NCBI RefSeq assembly: GCF_958445495.1
Contig: NZ_CAUCSQ010000036.1
Coordinates: forward strand, 1-46,610
Direction of reading: 5' to 3'
DNA: 46,610 bases
DNA from: an uncultured Bacteroides sp.
Lineage (GTDB): Bacteria > Bacteroidota > Bacteroidia > Bacteroidales > Bacteroidaceae
The position numbers and the translations under genes were made by a program. Shown one piece after another: positions 16,065-26,437 of this stretch. The first letter of the stretch is position 1; the number at the start of each line of letters is the position of its first letter. The notes beneath the pieces were generated by a model that worked only from the letters and a program-made list of their open reading frames with translations, did no database searches and had not been told where the DNA came from.

Positions 16065-19000
16065 TTAATTACTTGTACTTGTGGGAACCCCAACTATAAT
16101 CATATCAAAATATAGAGGATACACTCTCTCATAATTGCCATTTCCCCAGAAACTGATATTAAAACTGTTATCTGCTATATTATCAACCGAAGGGGTACAC
16201 GGGTCATTATCACCTGCTGCACGTTGTCCACTTGGAGTTATGAAAGTAAAATATCGAGTATGTCCCAAGTTGTGGGTAAAAGTGAATATTTTACTGGTTT
16301 TATCCACATCAACTTTTTTAGCAAAAAGATCAATACCATTACCCCAAGATATACCGATTGAAGGGGTACCGGAAGACGTTACCGTTATTCTTGTTCCAAA
16401 CAAAACTCCAGGCATACGCCAATAATCATCATGCGCCATTCTCCAATCGCAACCACCAAAAGCGTCAATACATAAATTCCTTTTCCCACCACCCCAGAAT
16501 TCATCCGTACTGCCGCTGGCCCTTATTATGACGGCTCTGTTGTCTGCGAGTCTTCCTGTATTGCTTGCTTCAAAATAAGAACCACATCCAAAACCTGAAA
16601 TACCAGGAATAGTATTTCCCAAAGCTGCAACTGTTTTAAGGCTATCATTGATAATTCTTATTAAAGCATCTTGTCCATCTTTATTCTCTAGTGAAAAACT
16701 GCCGACATTAAAACCACCCAACTTACCTTTATCTGAATAGATTTCTCCGGTAAATTTATATTGCTTACTAACAGGGTCTAATTCAAAAACTACTTCATCA
16801 TCTACCAAAGCAAATATTCCTGTACGCTTTACTCCTCCAACAAGACAATCCACACCTTGCACAACACCTGTTTTTTTACCCGTATCCGGATCGGTTTTCC
16901 CAAAGAAACTTGTTCCATCAGGCAATAATTCATATACTGATTGCCCATCGTCGGAGATTCCCACCACTGCACAATGAGCTTCTAGTCCGCTTCCTGGAAC
17001 ATACTCAATATATTCCTTTCGTTCCCGGTCTCCTACATAACTACGACCATAATTCTTCGAATAGAACTGTTGCGTCTCTTGGTCGAAGCCTTCTTCCTTG
17101 ACAGCCCTTCCATCCAACGTATAAGAATCAATTCCTTGCAGCATTTGAATAGTCGGAGCTGTAAGTCCATATGCAGACAAAAGAATTGCATTCTGGCGTG
17201 CCGGGTCTGTACGGTTCCCCAATTGGATTATCTTGTCACCGGCTTGCGGGATATCACTACCGTCTTCACAGTCATCCACTGACAGGTCTATGTAATTCTC
17301 ACCCACAGCCAGGACATACCGCCAATAATAACGGTTGGATACGTTCTCATATATTCCCGACTTGATGTTGAATTGTCGGCATTGTGCCATGTCTCCGGCC
17401 ACAAACTGGTTAATAATGGCTTTCTCCCCATCATCAACTGTAAAATAACAACGGTAAATACCACCGGTTTCAATAGGAGAATACAAAGCCGCACCGGTTG
17501 AGTCGTAGAGGCGTGCACCGCTAGAATCATAAACTGCGGCACGGCTTATACGTTCAACCTTGGTACATTCAATACTGGCAAGGGTAAGAAGTATGGAGCC
17601 ACCAACCGATTGAAGCTCCTTTACAGTCAAAGAATCGAACACCGCTTTCAGACGCACATATATTTCATCGAACTCGGCATAAGAGCGACCGGTCTTCGGG
17701 TCACGTTTTACTAGAAAACCAGTGCCAAGTGCGCCAGATATGAAATTCTGGGACTGAATATTATCGGTTATGACACCGCCTAACAACCGAATAAGAAAAT
17801 CCATCGTTTCCTCTTGGGTCTTATTCAAAAATGTTGCGAGCGATTTCTTTGATGAAAATACGTTCCTATCGGAAGGAAGCGTCTTGTCATTTACTCCTAT
17901 CACATAGATGCTGGACCCACCGCCTCCAACAGTAGAGCCGGAATAGGTTTGCCCCTTATAGGTAAGAGAATCCAATTTTTCCTCTATCTCGCCGATACGG
18001 GAATAGGCTGCCGTCTCACCGACAGTATAAACGGGATGGTCGTAGGGAATATCCAATTGCCACTCAAAGCCTATGATACGGGACTGTCGTCCTTCGGGAA
18101 AATACGCCTTATTTATCAAGTTAACCCTATCACCGACTTCATAGGTAATTATCTCACCGTCATTGTAGATAAATTCAGAGTCCATCTCACAATCATAGGT
18201 GGAGGGGTCAATCATGGATTTTTTCACGTACTTTTGAGTGGTCTCATACAACTCCTGTCTAGCATCCGGTAACATTTGTTCGGAAATGAATGCCGTGTCA
18301 AAGCCATAAAGGAGGTACGTGTCTGCGGGAACTTCCTCACCGTCTTCGATATGGTTGGCTTGAGGGAAAAGGGTATCGTCCGGTAAATAACGGCCATAAT
18401 CCTCATTGCGGACAATCTCAAAAGTTGTACCGCTGTCATCACTTTCTTTGAGGAGTATCTCAAAATCAAGACCTGCAAGTTTACCTGTCTGGAAAATTAG
18501 ACGGAGTTCTTGCCCATCTAACCGGAAATCTTCCGTGAAATTCTTTAACCCAGTATCCTTAAAAGTATAAATGGGATATGTATCCCCGGTTTTATTGCCA
18601 TCTTCATCCTCCTCTTCTCTTGTTTCGTGGGTGACACTCGACACACTACCTGTATAGCGGGGGTATTCATCCTCAAATATGACAATACCTTCTACCGCCT
18701 CCTCCTGGGGCATTTCAACATTGTCCGGGTCATTATAACGTTCGTCACCGATATCTATGCGTTCCCCCGTGGGACTATATCTATAGGCGTCCACATAGGG
18801 AATGCCATCCGGTAACGTAAGACGCTTTTGAACAACTCCGTTCAAGGTAAGTTCCTTGTCGTCCTTGCTGAAATAATTGTCGGGAACCTTACCTTTTATG
18901 ATATTGTCAATTGTGTACCGGTCACCCAAAGAAGCGGTCACACCTTCGGGTAAACGGATAACCGCACTTTCTGATTCTGCAATAAAAGTAGGGTTATATA

Positions 19001-20324
19001 CAGCCTGATACGTCTTCCCTTCATTACTGCCCGAAATGAAAGTTACAATTATCTGATTAGAATAAGCCTTGGCAGGAGAGTAATCATTTGCATACATCCC
19101 TATATTGTAGGAATCAGTGTTACGGACCCGCTTTGTACTTGCCTCCGATATAATGACAATGTCTGAAACATTATCAGGCAAAGTAAAGTTTACGGTCTTG
19201 TTCGGAATATCCAAATAAAGAGCGGTCCCTGCCGGACTTTGAGAGATACTCTTCTCTTCGGAAAGGATATCAACTCTATTGGTTACTCCATCAACATTAT
19301 AGGTAAGCCATATTGCCAATTTTACAAAATCCGTGATTCCATCAGTCCTGTCTCCTGGCAGAAATCTGTACGAAAAAGAATTGATTTTTATCTGATAATT
19401 TCCTCCGGGCAAAGGACCTTCAACCTCTTTCCGAATCGATATTAAAGCTATGGATTCATTAGCGTTGAATGAGTACATGCCATCCGGGAGTTGGGGATAA
19501 ATACCGCCATCCTCCCTTGTTGATATGGGAAAATATTCATTCTTCAAGACCCTTGCCGTATCTGAAATGTCCCTCCCTTTTACCTTTTTTACATCGAATA
19601 TCAGACTTTTGAGATAGCTGGCAGGAATATTACGAGTGGAACCGAAAGCATATACGCGGGTGGCATATGTTGTCTGGCTGTCACTCCTCTGCATGGAATT
19701 GACATTCACATTTTCGGTATCTGTCAAACTACCGGCCTTGAAATCTACAGGGTCACCATATTCGCAACGTCCAAAGTGAATAACATGGTCGGTTATCCAC
19801 CATTCACACTCCCAAGTCTCCGCCATCTGCGTGAGCGCGTCGATAAGGTTCACATTGTCGTAAGAGACAAGCTTGGAAGTATTCGCTACCGTTTCATCAA
19901 TCTCGTATGTAAAATCTTCTTCTCTAAACTTGTAATTAAGTGATTTCAAGTTGTCAAGAAAGACATTCAGATGGACATCAAGCGTAGCGGTAAGATTCCA
20001 TCCAGCCTCACGTCCGGTACTCTCCGGGGTATAGAAAAACTTCTTGTTCTTCCATTTCCAGTAATAGGCATCAAGGCGAAGCTCATAATCATAGGCTCCA
20101 TTATTCGTATTGTAAGTGGGCTTATACAGGTCTACAAGCTCGAAAATACCGAACTCATTGTCGACATAATCACCCAAACGGAAATATACAGGTTCGGCAA
20201 GTGAGAACTTTAAAGTTATGTAGTCCTCCTTCATCAGAAGAAAACGCCTTTTCGAACCCTCCAGTATTGGAGTCGAAAAACGAAGTTTGCCGGATATGTC
20301 TTTGATGTCTACTAATTCTGCCAT
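16065..20324 (-). CDS. Large tail hub / tail-associated protein
   Basis: This 1419-residue protein follows the distal-tail gene, where siphoviruses encode the baseplate hub (Tal, gp27-like fold). Its first ~370 residues (YFRLGDYVDNEFGIFELVD, YELRLDAYYWKW, WECEWWITDHVIHFG) are beta-rich, as in hub proteins. The long remainder is fibre-like, with repeated short Gly/Asp segments and a C-terminal domain containing FTHNLGHTRYF. No clear peptidase site was found. It probably forms the tail tip and extends to the fibres. Confidence 0.65.
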   Translation of the reverse strand: MAELVDIKDISGKLRFSTPILEGSKRRFLLMKEDYITLKFSLAEPVYFRLGDYVDNEFGIFELVDLYKPTYNTNNGAYDYELRLDAYYWKWKNKKFFYTPESTGREAGWNLTATLDVHLNVFLDNLKSLNYKFREEDFTYEIDETVANTSKLVSYDNVNLIDALTQMAETWECEWWITDHVIHFGRCEYGDPVDFKAGSLTDTENVNVNSMQRSDSQTTYATRVYAFGSTRNIPASYLKSLIFDVKKVKGRDISDTARVLKNEYFPISTREDGGIYPQLPDGMYSFNANESIALISIRKEVEGPLPGGNYQIKINSFSYRFLPGDRTDGITDFVKLAIWLTYNVDGVTNRVDILSEEKSISQSPAGTALYLDIPNKTVNFTLPDNVSDIVIISEASTKRVRNTDSYNIGMYANDYSPAKAYSNQIIVTFISGSNEGKTYQAVYNPTFIAESESAVIRLPEGVTASLGDRYTIDNIIKGKVPDNYFSKDDKELTLNGVVQKRLTLPDGIPYVDAYRYSPTGERIDIGDERYNDPDNVEMPQEEAVEGIVIFEDEYPRYTGSVSSVTHETREEEDEDGNKTGDTYPIYTFKDTGLKNFTEDFRLDGQELRLIFQTGKLAGLDFEILLKESDDSGTTFEIVRNEDYGRYLPDDTLFPQANHIEDGEEVPADTYLLYGFDTAFISEQMLPDARQELYETTQKYVKKSMIDPSTYDCEMDSEFIYNDGEIITYEVGDRVNLINKAYFPEGRQSRIIGFEWQLDIPYDHPVYTVGETAAYSRIGEIEEKLDSLTYKGQTYSGSTVGGGGSSIYVIGVNDKTLPSDRNVFSSKKSLATFLNKTQEETMDFLIRLLGGVITDNIQSQNFISGALGTGFLVKRDPKTGRSYAEFDEIYVRLKAVFDSLTVKELQSVGGSILLTLASIECTKVERISRAAVYDSSGARLYDSTGAALYSPIETGGIYRCYFTVDDGEKAIINQFVAGDMAQCRQFNIKSGIYENVSNRYYWRYVLAVGENYIDLSVDDCEDGSDIPQAGDKIIQLGNRTDPARQNAILLSAYGLTAPTIQMLQGIDSYTLDGRAVKEEGFDQETQQFYSKNYGRSYVGDRERKEYIEYVPGSGLEAHCAVVGISDDGQSVYELLPDGTSFFGKTDPDTGKKTGVVQGVDCLVGGVKRTGIFALVDDEVVFELDPVSKQYKFTGEIYSDKGKLGGFNVGSFSLENKDGQDALIRIINDSLKTVAALGNTIPGISGFGCGSYFEASNTGRLADNRAVIIRASGSTDEFWGGGKRNLCIDAFGGCDWRMAHDDYWRMPGVLFGTRITVTSSGTPSIGISWGNGIDLFAKKVDVDKTSKIFTFTHNLGHTRYFTFITPSGQRAAGDNDPCTPSVDNIADNSFNISFWGNGNYERVYPLYFDMIIVGVPTSTSN

Positions 20325-20378
20325 ATTACAAAGTTCGTAGATAGGAATATCAAAACATAAAATCCGGCAACCCTATAA

Positions 20379-20400
20379 ACCACAATTTGATTATTGTGGT
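20379..20400. promoter_or_regulatory. Dyad site 1: CCACAAT-N6-ATTGTGG
   Basis: ACCACAAT (20379-20386), six bases, then ATTGTGGT (20393-20400). It lies in the 80-base gap 55 bases upstream of the tail hub gene. The same dyad with the same spacing occurs at 29944, 37347 and, with one mismatch, 42368. Confidence 0.6.
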
Positions 20401-20404
20401 AAAT

Positions 20405-20821
20405 TTATTCCCTGTTTCCTGGATTTGGCTCATTCAATTTGACCGAAATCTTGGAAAATGTTCTCATTGTATTAAAACTAAAAGAACTGGAACGAATATA
20501 ATATAAATGGTAAACTTCCTCACCTAATGCTGGAACCTTGATAGTAAACTCTCCTTTTGATATTTCATTCATAAATGACTTATATTTGGCAATATAATCA
20601 GAAGGAGAATTTCCCATCAAAGTAAAAGTAAGTGTCAGGTCACGTTCATCAATTTTTCTGTCTCCGATTATAACCCTCTTCCCGTCCTGCAAACGGGATT
20701 TGTTTTCGACAACATCTTTCATCGGAAAAGGGGCATACAGACTTTCAATGAAGCCATCTCCCATGTTTACTCCCCACACAAGGAAAGCATCTCGGTTGTT
20801 TATTAATAAATCTCCTTTCAT
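20405..20821 (-). CDS. Putative distal tail protein (Dit-like)
   Basis: This 138-residue beta-rich protein lies between the tape measure and hub genes, the usual place of Dit. Features are an N-terminal NNRDAFLVWGVNMGDGFIES, RKIDERDLTLTFTL and a C-terminal FNTMRTFSKISVKLNEPN. It is about the size of the Dit core domain alone, without a galectin-like extension. The identification rests on position and fold-like pattern. Confidence 0.6.
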   Translation of the reverse strand: MKGDLLINNRDAFLVWGVNMGDGFIESLYAPFPMKDVVENKSRLQDGKRVIIGDRKIDERDLTLTFTLMGNSPSDYIAKYKSFMNEISKGEFTIKVPALGEEVYHLYYIRSSSFSFNTMRTFSKISVKLNEPNPGNRE

Positions 20822-20826
20822 ATTTA

Positions 20827-23800
20827 CTACCTACTTGATAACCCGTTAGTATTCCGTTTAACCTCTGCAATATCTGACTCAATGTTCTTTAAAGACTTGT
20901 TCATACTTGTTGTATCATCATGAATACCAGTCAATTCCTCATAAGAAATTCGTAATAAATCCCGTGTTTCACTGGCAATATCTTTTATTCCAGAAGTGTT
21001 GGCAATAATGGGTATCATTTCCGCTTTCAGTTCAAGAATAGACATCGTTTGGAGCTGATTCTGATTCTTGATTTCTTCTCCGGCTATTTGTAAAGCAGTG
21101 AAACGTCCGTTAAGTTCGTCTATAGAATCTTGGGAAGCAGTGGCAAAGCCTTTACTTGATGATTCTTGGGAAGAGGAAGAAGTATCCCAACCAAAGGTCT
21201 TAGCCATCTCCTCTCTGTCATACATCATATCCTCAATGATTTGTTGATATTGATTTCTTAATGCATCTGACTCATCTGCCGTAATCTGATTCCCACTTTT
21301 TGCAGCATCACTCCATTGAGTATAAAGAGCCTTTATCCTATCCTGATATTGACTAGCAACTATCCCCGCAATGATTGATTTGCGCAAATACTCTTCAAAG
21401 TTATCGCACATATCCTCAAAAGAAGTATCCATATCAGAAAGTTGGTTGATAAATCCATTATAAAAAGAATCAAAATCAACCCCTGTCATTGCCTCATTGA
21501 GCGAATCTTTTAATTCTTCTGCTTCATCCTTGCAATCAATAATGCTTTGAAGATTTTCTTTTATGCGGTCATCTATTTTACTCCACGCCTCCGGCATTTG
21601 TGATTGAATCAAGTATAACTCATTTCCAGAAAGATAATAAAGGTCATCCATGGACTGAATTGACTTGCCTAAAATATCAGACATCTGAGCAAAATTGTCA
21701 GCGCCTACATTTTTATTTGAATGCCACTCTGCACTATGAGAATTCCAGCTTGCTCCAGCACGTCCGGAAGCATCTGCAATCTTTTGGAGATTAACGAGCT
21801 TCTTTTCGTAGTTATCTAACGCTTGAGTAGCAGATTGCACAGATGCAAAACCACCACCGAAAACAATATCTTCCTTGCTTTTCTCTATGATACGGTCATA
21901 AACCTCATTTATAGCTTCTAACTGTTCCTTTACACTTTCATAGTAAGCAGTTCCATTGGGACCAAACAAATTTCCCATCGCATTGACGAGTTGAGAAATA
22001 CCACTTACAGCACTCATGGCTCCTCCTGCAATATCTCCAGACATTATTTGCCCGACTCCTACTGCAGTTTGCCCAAGTCCAGAAATACCATCAATAACAT
22101 TGTTTACTTCATCACTCAGTTCTTCCCCGAATATAGAAGCAATATCACTACCAAACTGTTTGACAGCAGGAGAAAATTCAGTTATTGCATTACCTATTGT
22201 TGATATACCTTGACCAAGTTTCTTTGTATCACCACTAGCATTTTTTATATCATCTATCCCCTTTTTCATATCAGAGAAGAAGGATAACCAGGGTGATTTA
22301 CCGGCAACTTCTTCTTTTAATCTCTTTATTGCATCCGTTACATCCTTGATGCTGATAGTGCCATTCTCAAGATTTTTAAGGTCTCTATCTGTAAAACCAA
22401 CTGTCTTTAAATCTTCAAAAGAAACTGTTTTATCAGTTCCAGACATATACTTGATTAACAGTTCATATTTATCAATAATGTCCTGAATTGCCGAAACGCT
22501 TTTTTCGCTTGCATCTTCAAATAAATCAGCCATAGATTTAGTGGATTTCCCGTACTGTTCATCCAACTGTTCCAAGACTTGATTTTTCTCGGCTGCTTTT
22601 AATGCAAATTCAGGGCTGTCTACTTGAAGTTTGGCTAGCTCATCATCATATTTTTGAATAAGATTTTTACGTTTTTCTTGATAATTACCAAACTCTATGA
22701 AATATTCTTGCCATGCCTTTCTGTCATTCTCTAATTGCTCATTCTTGGTATTTGTTATACCTTTTTCTCTCTTTATCGCAGCATTAGAGGCTCGAATTCC
22801 TAATAGATTATTTTGTTCGTCTGTTAGTTTGCCACCTTGGGATGCCTCCCAGTCTGCTTTCTGTTTCTTAATGGCATCCAACTCCTTTTGATAGTCAAGG
22901 TCAATCTGTTTCAATTTTTTCTCTGTACCTTCTTTCATAAGGTCTATCTCAGCTTGCTGGTTTTGACGACGAAGGGATAACAGTTCTTCGACTATTTTTT
23001 GTTGATCTTTGGATTCTTTAGAGCCATCTATAAACAAATTTCGATAATCAGACAAATTGTTATTTTTTATTTCTTTCAAATATTGAGCATATAATGCTTC
23101 TGCATTTTTTATAGCATCTTCTCTTTCCTTTTCCACCAAATTCAAAGCTTCATTATAAGCAAGTTCAGCAGGATTACTACCATATTGGTTTTTATTACTT
23201 CCACCGAAAAATTGGTACAATTTACCACCTGCTCCAAAAAATGGGGTATATTCTTCCTGTCCTTTTGCTTTAATATCTCTCAATTTCTGATCTGCTTCAA
23301 TAGCTTTTTGTATATATGACTGCGCTTTAGCTTGGGCGAATAAAGAGTTAATATAATTATTTCCCTTATTAATCAAAACATCATACCATTGCGCTAAAGT
23401 ATTATACGTACCAAAAATTGCTCCATATTTACTATTAAGTTCATCAACTTTTCTCTTTTCCTGTTCTTTAGTGCCATTAAATGCTTTAATCGAAGAAATT
23501 GTATTATTTAATTCACTCCTTGTTCTTATTTGAATTGCATAAGCATCCTTTTCTATTGCATTAAGTTCAATCATTTGCTTTTTCAACTTCTCTGTTGCGC
23601 TTTCTCCTATCAATACATCTTTTCCCCATTTTACAAGTTTATCACCATAAAGAGTTAAAAGAGTAATGCCCACAGTCAAAGCTGTTTGCCAACTAACGAT
23701 AGAAGAAACAACTTGTTTCCAAACAGGGGTAGCCGTCTGTCCACTCTTTTTCAAAGCTTCAAACTGAATTCTAGCCCTCTTTATTTCATCAGCAAGAATT

Positions 23801-24732
23801 GGCAGATTGTTCGAAATAGCTAGAAAGAAAGTATTCCAACCAACCGCCAAAGAAGGAAGTTCACGACCTATTTGTTGGATAGACATGCTTAGTCCATTCC
23901 AACCGCTTGCATAATTGCCGACATTTCTTTGATGGTTTCCTATCGTAGCATCCAACGCTTTGATTTTGGCATCAGCTTGGTTGATAGAAGCTAATAAATC
24001 TTTCCCAAATGGAGATGTTCGTTCACTTTCCGTTAATGCTCTATAGGCAGCCCTCATCCTACCTAAAGATTGAGAAAGAGCATCCATAGAAGTGGCAGCA
24101 ACATTATCTAACTTAGCGTTAGCATTCAAACTTTGTCTTACTTCGGCAAGTGCAGTTTTATGAGTAAGCAAAGAATTATTTAACTGCTCCAATCTCCGTT
24201 GTTGAGCAGACGAAAGGCTAGAAGATTCCCCCTGTGATTTAGTAATTTTTTTTATTTCTGCGTTAAGTAATCGGATTGCATTTTGTTCTTCGATTAAGCG
24301 TTTGATATTTTGCATACGGGTTCCCACGACCACATCAATCTCCGCCTCCAATTCATCATACGCCTTAGCCTGTGCCTGTACGCTTGCTGTTTCCGCATTA
24401 TTAGCTGTTGTATTAGCATTCCCGCTACTTGGTTGGGAGTTGTTCACTCCTGCTGTTTTTGAAAGTTGTTCCTGTGCCTTGATAATTTTCTCCGAAGCAT
24501 CGTTTATTCGCTTGGTGGAAATCATTATTTTCCCTTCCGCTTCCGAAACTTTCCTTACCAAAGCGTCGTATTGCCCCATGAGGGATTTCAATTGCGCTTC
24601 CATTTCTTTGGCAATGTCAATGTCTACTTTTACATTGACACTTCCTAACGCCTTCTTGACATTCTCTATCTCCGCTTTTAACTTTTGAAGCTTCTGTATG
24701 TCAGATGATACATCCGTAATTATTCCTGCCAT
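20827..24732 (-). CDS. Tail tape measure protein
   Basis: This 1301-residue protein is by far the longest helical protein here. N-terminal coiled coils (residues 10-90, IQKLQKLKAEIENVKKALG) are followed by a hydrophobic segment near residues 340-365 (WQTALTVGITLLTLYG), long charged helices (600-740) and a Gly/Ala-rich hydrophobic region near 920-970 (QIMSGDIAGGAMSAVSGISQLVNAMG). Tape measures set tail length; this length predicts a tail of roughly 190-200 nm by the usual 0.15 nm per residue. It lies directly downstream of the chaperone and gp10-like genes. Confidence 0.9.
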   Translation of the reverse strand: MAGIITDVSSDIQKLQKLKAEIENVKKALGSVNVKVDIDIAKEMEAQLKSLMGQYDALVRKVSEAEGKIMISTKRINDASEKIIKAQEQLSKTAGVNNSQPSSGNANTTANNAETASVQAQAKAYDELEAEIDVVVGTRMQNIKRLIEEQNAIRLLNAEIKKITKSQGESSSLSSAQQRRLEQLNNSLLTHKTALAEVRQSLNANAKLDNVAATSMDALSQSLGRMRAAYRALTESERTSPFGKDLLASINQADAKIKALDATIGNHQRNVGNYASGWNGLSMSIQQIGRELPSLAVGWNTFFLAISNNLPILADEIKRARIQFEALKKSGQTATPVWKQVVSSIVSWQTALTVGITLLTLYGDKLVKWGKDVLIGESATEKLKKQMIELNAIEKDAYAIQIRTRSELNNTISSIKAFNGTKEQEKRKVDELNSKYGAIFGTYNTLAQWYDVLINKGNNYINSLFAQAKAQSYIQKAIEADQKLRDIKAKGQEEYTPFFGAGGKLYQFFGGSNKNQYGSNPAELAYNEALNLVEKEREDAIKNAEALYAQYLKEIKNNNLSDYRNLFIDGSKESKDQQKIVEELLSLRRQNQQAEIDLMKEGTEKKLKQIDLDYQKELDAIKKQKADWEASQGGKLTDEQNNLLGIRASNAAIKREKGITNTKNEQLENDRKAWQEYFIEFGNYQEKRKNLIQKYDDELAKLQVDSPEFALKAAEKNQVLEQLDEQYGKSTKSMADLFEDASEKSVSAIQDIIDKYELLIKYMSGTDKTVSFEDLKTVGFTDRDLKNLENGTISIKDVTDAIKRLKEEVAGKSPWLSFFSDMKKGIDDIKNASGDTKKLGQGISTIGNAITEFSPAVKQFGSDIASIFGEELSDEVNNVIDGISGLGQTAVGVGQIMSGDIAGGAMSAVSGISQLVNAMGNLFGPNGTAYYESVKEQLEAINEVYDRIIEKSKEDIVFGGGFASVQSATQALDNYEKKLVNLQKIADASGRAGASWNSHSAEWHSNKNVGADNFAQMSDILGKSIQSMDDLYYLSGNELYLIQSQMPEAWSKIDDRIKENLQSIIDCKDEAEELKDSLNEAMTGVDFDSFYNGFINQLSDMDTSFEDMCDNFEEYLRKSIIAGIVASQYQDRIKALYTQWSDAAKSGNQITADESDALRNQYQQIIEDMMYDREEMAKTFGWDTSSSSQESSSKGFATASQDSIDELNGRFTALQIAGEEIKNQNQLQTMSILELKAEMIPIIANTSGIKDIASETRDLLRISYEELTGIHDDTTSMNKSLKNIESDIAEVKRNTNGLSSR

Positions 24733-24735
24733 ATA

Positions 24736-25215
24736 TCATTTACCTATTAATTCCCATAATAATAAAGTTCCGGTATCAATCACATCATATCCCTTGGAGG
24801 AAACATAGCTTGCATATTCCATTCCGGCTACAAGGATAAACGCATATCCCATAGTTCCTCTTATTCGTGAACGGGCAAACTCTAAACCTTTGCGGCTTCC
24901 CTCCGAACCATCCCCGTACTTACCTTTAGCCCAAAAGGAGACATGCTTACCTGCCTTGGTGGTAAACTCCACCTTCTGCATGTTTTCGCCTCTTCCCTGT
25001 ATCTTGTAGAAGCCACCTTCACGTAGTATCTGCCCATTGTAAGCTATTACATAGCCAATGGAACTGCGCAAATTACCCGTGATATTCTGGTAATTACCCC
25101 TCACTATGGCTTCTTGCACGGCTTTCTCTCCGGCATCAGCCAAACGGTCTAAATAGGCATCCTCCAATTGCCGTTCCAGCTCATCCAAACCTGATATGTC
25201 GCCTTTGAATTGCAT
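24736..25215 (-). CDS. gp10-like tail completion/neck protein
   Basis: This 159-residue protein has an N-terminal helical part (GLDELERQLEDAYLDRLADAGEKAVQEA), then NITGNLRSSIGYVI and a C-terminal GMEYASYVSSKGYDVI. These are the conserved features of HK97 gp10-type proteins (the motif around G-x-L-R-x-S-I). Such genes normally lie between connector and tail-tube genes. Here it lies between the chaperone and the tape measure, a somewhat unusual order. Confidence 0.55.
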   Translation of the reverse strand: MQFKGDISGLDELERQLEDAYLDRLADAGEKAVQEAIVRGNYQNITGNLRSSIGYVIAYNGQILREGGFYKIQGRGENMQKVEFTTKAGKHVSFWAKGKYGDGSEGSRKGLEFARSRIRGTMGYAFILVAGMEYASYVSSKGYDVIDTGTLLLWELIGK

Positions 25216-25229
25216 ACGATATGATTATA

Positions 25230-25487
25230 TTATCCTAATTTATTTTCCCTACTTTCAAAAAATTCTTCTTCTGTGACTTCTTTTCTTACAATACCTGAAA
25301 CAACGTGCAATTTATCCTTTTGCATAATCACTAGATTGCGGTATGGAATAACTTCTGTAACTTCCCTATATGTCAGATGAAGGTTCTCCATGAATGACGC
25401 AATCTGCCCTAGCAGACAATCGTTGCCGATTACCTTTGCCTTGCTGTCAGACCCGCTACATTCCTCGCTAAAGTTGACAGATTGCAA
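25230..25487 (-). CDS. Tail assembly chaperone, C-terminal frame (GT-type extension)
   Basis: This frame overlaps the end of the upstream chaperone gene by 58 bases in the -1 frame. Its only early start is TTG at 25487, without a ribosome site, so it is more likely made by ribosomal frameshifting than alone. It is open from about 25570. A U-rich run (CGG TCT TTT TGC in the zero frame) sits at the frame junction. The residues (about 85) would be the T-like extension that binds the tape measure. Confidence 0.6.
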   Translation of the reverse strand: MQSVNFSEECSGSDSKAKVIGNDCLLGQIASFMENLHLTYREVTEVIPYRNLVIMQKDKLHVVSGIVRKEVTEEEFFESRENKLG

Positions 25488-25810
25488 AAAGACCGGGCTG
25501 AAATCATAGAATAGGCCATATCCAGAGCATCTACTATTTCCGTGTATGTGCCTTCGGCCAGCTCTTCAAAAAGTTCATCATTTCCCTGTATTATCCATGA
25601 AAGGGCATGGGCGAGTAATGCAGAGTCATTCAAGGATAAAAGTAAATCTTTGATAGATTCCCCTGCTTTGACATCGGATAAATAATACCCTGCCCCTGCC
25701 AACTTTTTTATCGTTGGAGGGTAAATCGTATATGCTTTCCCTGCTATTACGACCGTCCTAAAGTCCATTGCGATAATGGCACTATTAACTATTTTCGCTG
25801 CGTTATCCAT
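25430..25810 (-). CDS. Tail assembly chaperone (G-like)
   Basis: This 126-residue, mostly helical protein lies between the major tail protein and the tape measure, the fixed place of lambda gpG-type chaperones. Its segments are IYPPTIKKLAGAGYYL, SLNDSALLAHALSWIIQGND and a helix around ALDMAYSMISARSF. It is followed by an overlapping -1 frame, as for gpG/gpGT. It would coat the tape measure during tail assembly. Confidence 0.65.
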   Translation of the reverse strand: MDNAAKIVNSAIIAMDFRTVVIAGKAYTIYPPTIKKLAGAGYYLSDVKAGESIKDLLLSLNDSALLAHALSWIIQGNDELFEELAEGTYTEIVDALDMAYSMISARSFCNLSTLARNVAGLTARQR

Positions 25811-25821
25811 ATTCCTAAATT

Positions 25822-25850
25822 AAAAAGGCGGCGAGCAATCACCCACCGCC
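25822..25850 (-). terminator. Terminator between major tail protein and chaperone
   Basis: GGCGG/CCGCC (25827-25831 with 25846-25850) is followed by TTTTT on the minus strand, 20 bases after the major tail protein stop. It would lower expression of the chaperone and tape measure relative to the abundant tail tube protein. Confidence 0.7.
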
Positions 25851-25869
25851 GTCCTGAAACACAATCTTG

Positions 25870-26433
25870 TTACTTGAGTTTAGATTCCAAATCGACATCG
25901 GCTTCTTTAAACCATTTTTCAGAAGCCAATCCATCAACCCCTGTTTCCAATGGGACAGCCGAAACTCCTAACCCAATATTTTTCTCCACGAAACTTCCTT
26001 TACCAACGATGTTTGCTCGTGGTATGAAGATGAAGTTTCCGGTTTTGGTTTGTGCAACAATACATTTTTCAATGAGATTAGCCATGTTTTGACGTTCCCA
26101 TCCATCACTGGCAATCTTACCTCCCTGTAATGCAGCCTTGTCTTCAAAGGAATATTCTCCCAAAGTGAAATTCACCGTAGGGATGGCGGCTTGTGTTACG
26201 TCCCGGTAATAGGGTTGTCCCGTCAGTTCGTTAATGTAATCAGTTACGGAAGGGTCGCTTTCATCGTACCCCCAGGTATCCTGATGCACATTCTTAATTT
26301 CGGTAAGTGTTCCTATCAGAGTTTTCAACTCTGATGCAGTGTAGCCGCTTGCAGGAGTGGTAACGGTTGAAACAACATCACCATACCACACTCTTTTCAG
26401 CCCGATAAAGGGCTTTGTCGCTGTACTTGACAT
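25870..26433 (-). CDS. Major tail tube protein
   Basis: This 187-residue, beta-rich protein lies between the tail terminator-like gene and the chaperone, and a terminator follows it. Segments such as IPTVNFTLGEYSFEDKAALQG and a C-terminal KWFKEADVDLESKLK fit tube proteins of Bacteroidales siphophages. It would polymerise as hexameric rings around the tape measure. Confidence 0.75.
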   Translation of the reverse strand: MSSTATKPFIGLKRVWYGDVVSTVTTPASGYTASELKTLIGTLTEIKNVHQDTWGYDESDPSVTDYINELTGQPYYRDVTQAAIPTVNFTLGEYSFEDKAALQGGKIASDGWERQNMANLIEKCIVAQTKTGNFIFIPRANIVGKGSFVEKNIGLGVSAVPLETGVDGLASEKWFKEADVDLESKLK

Positions 26434-26437
26434 ATTA

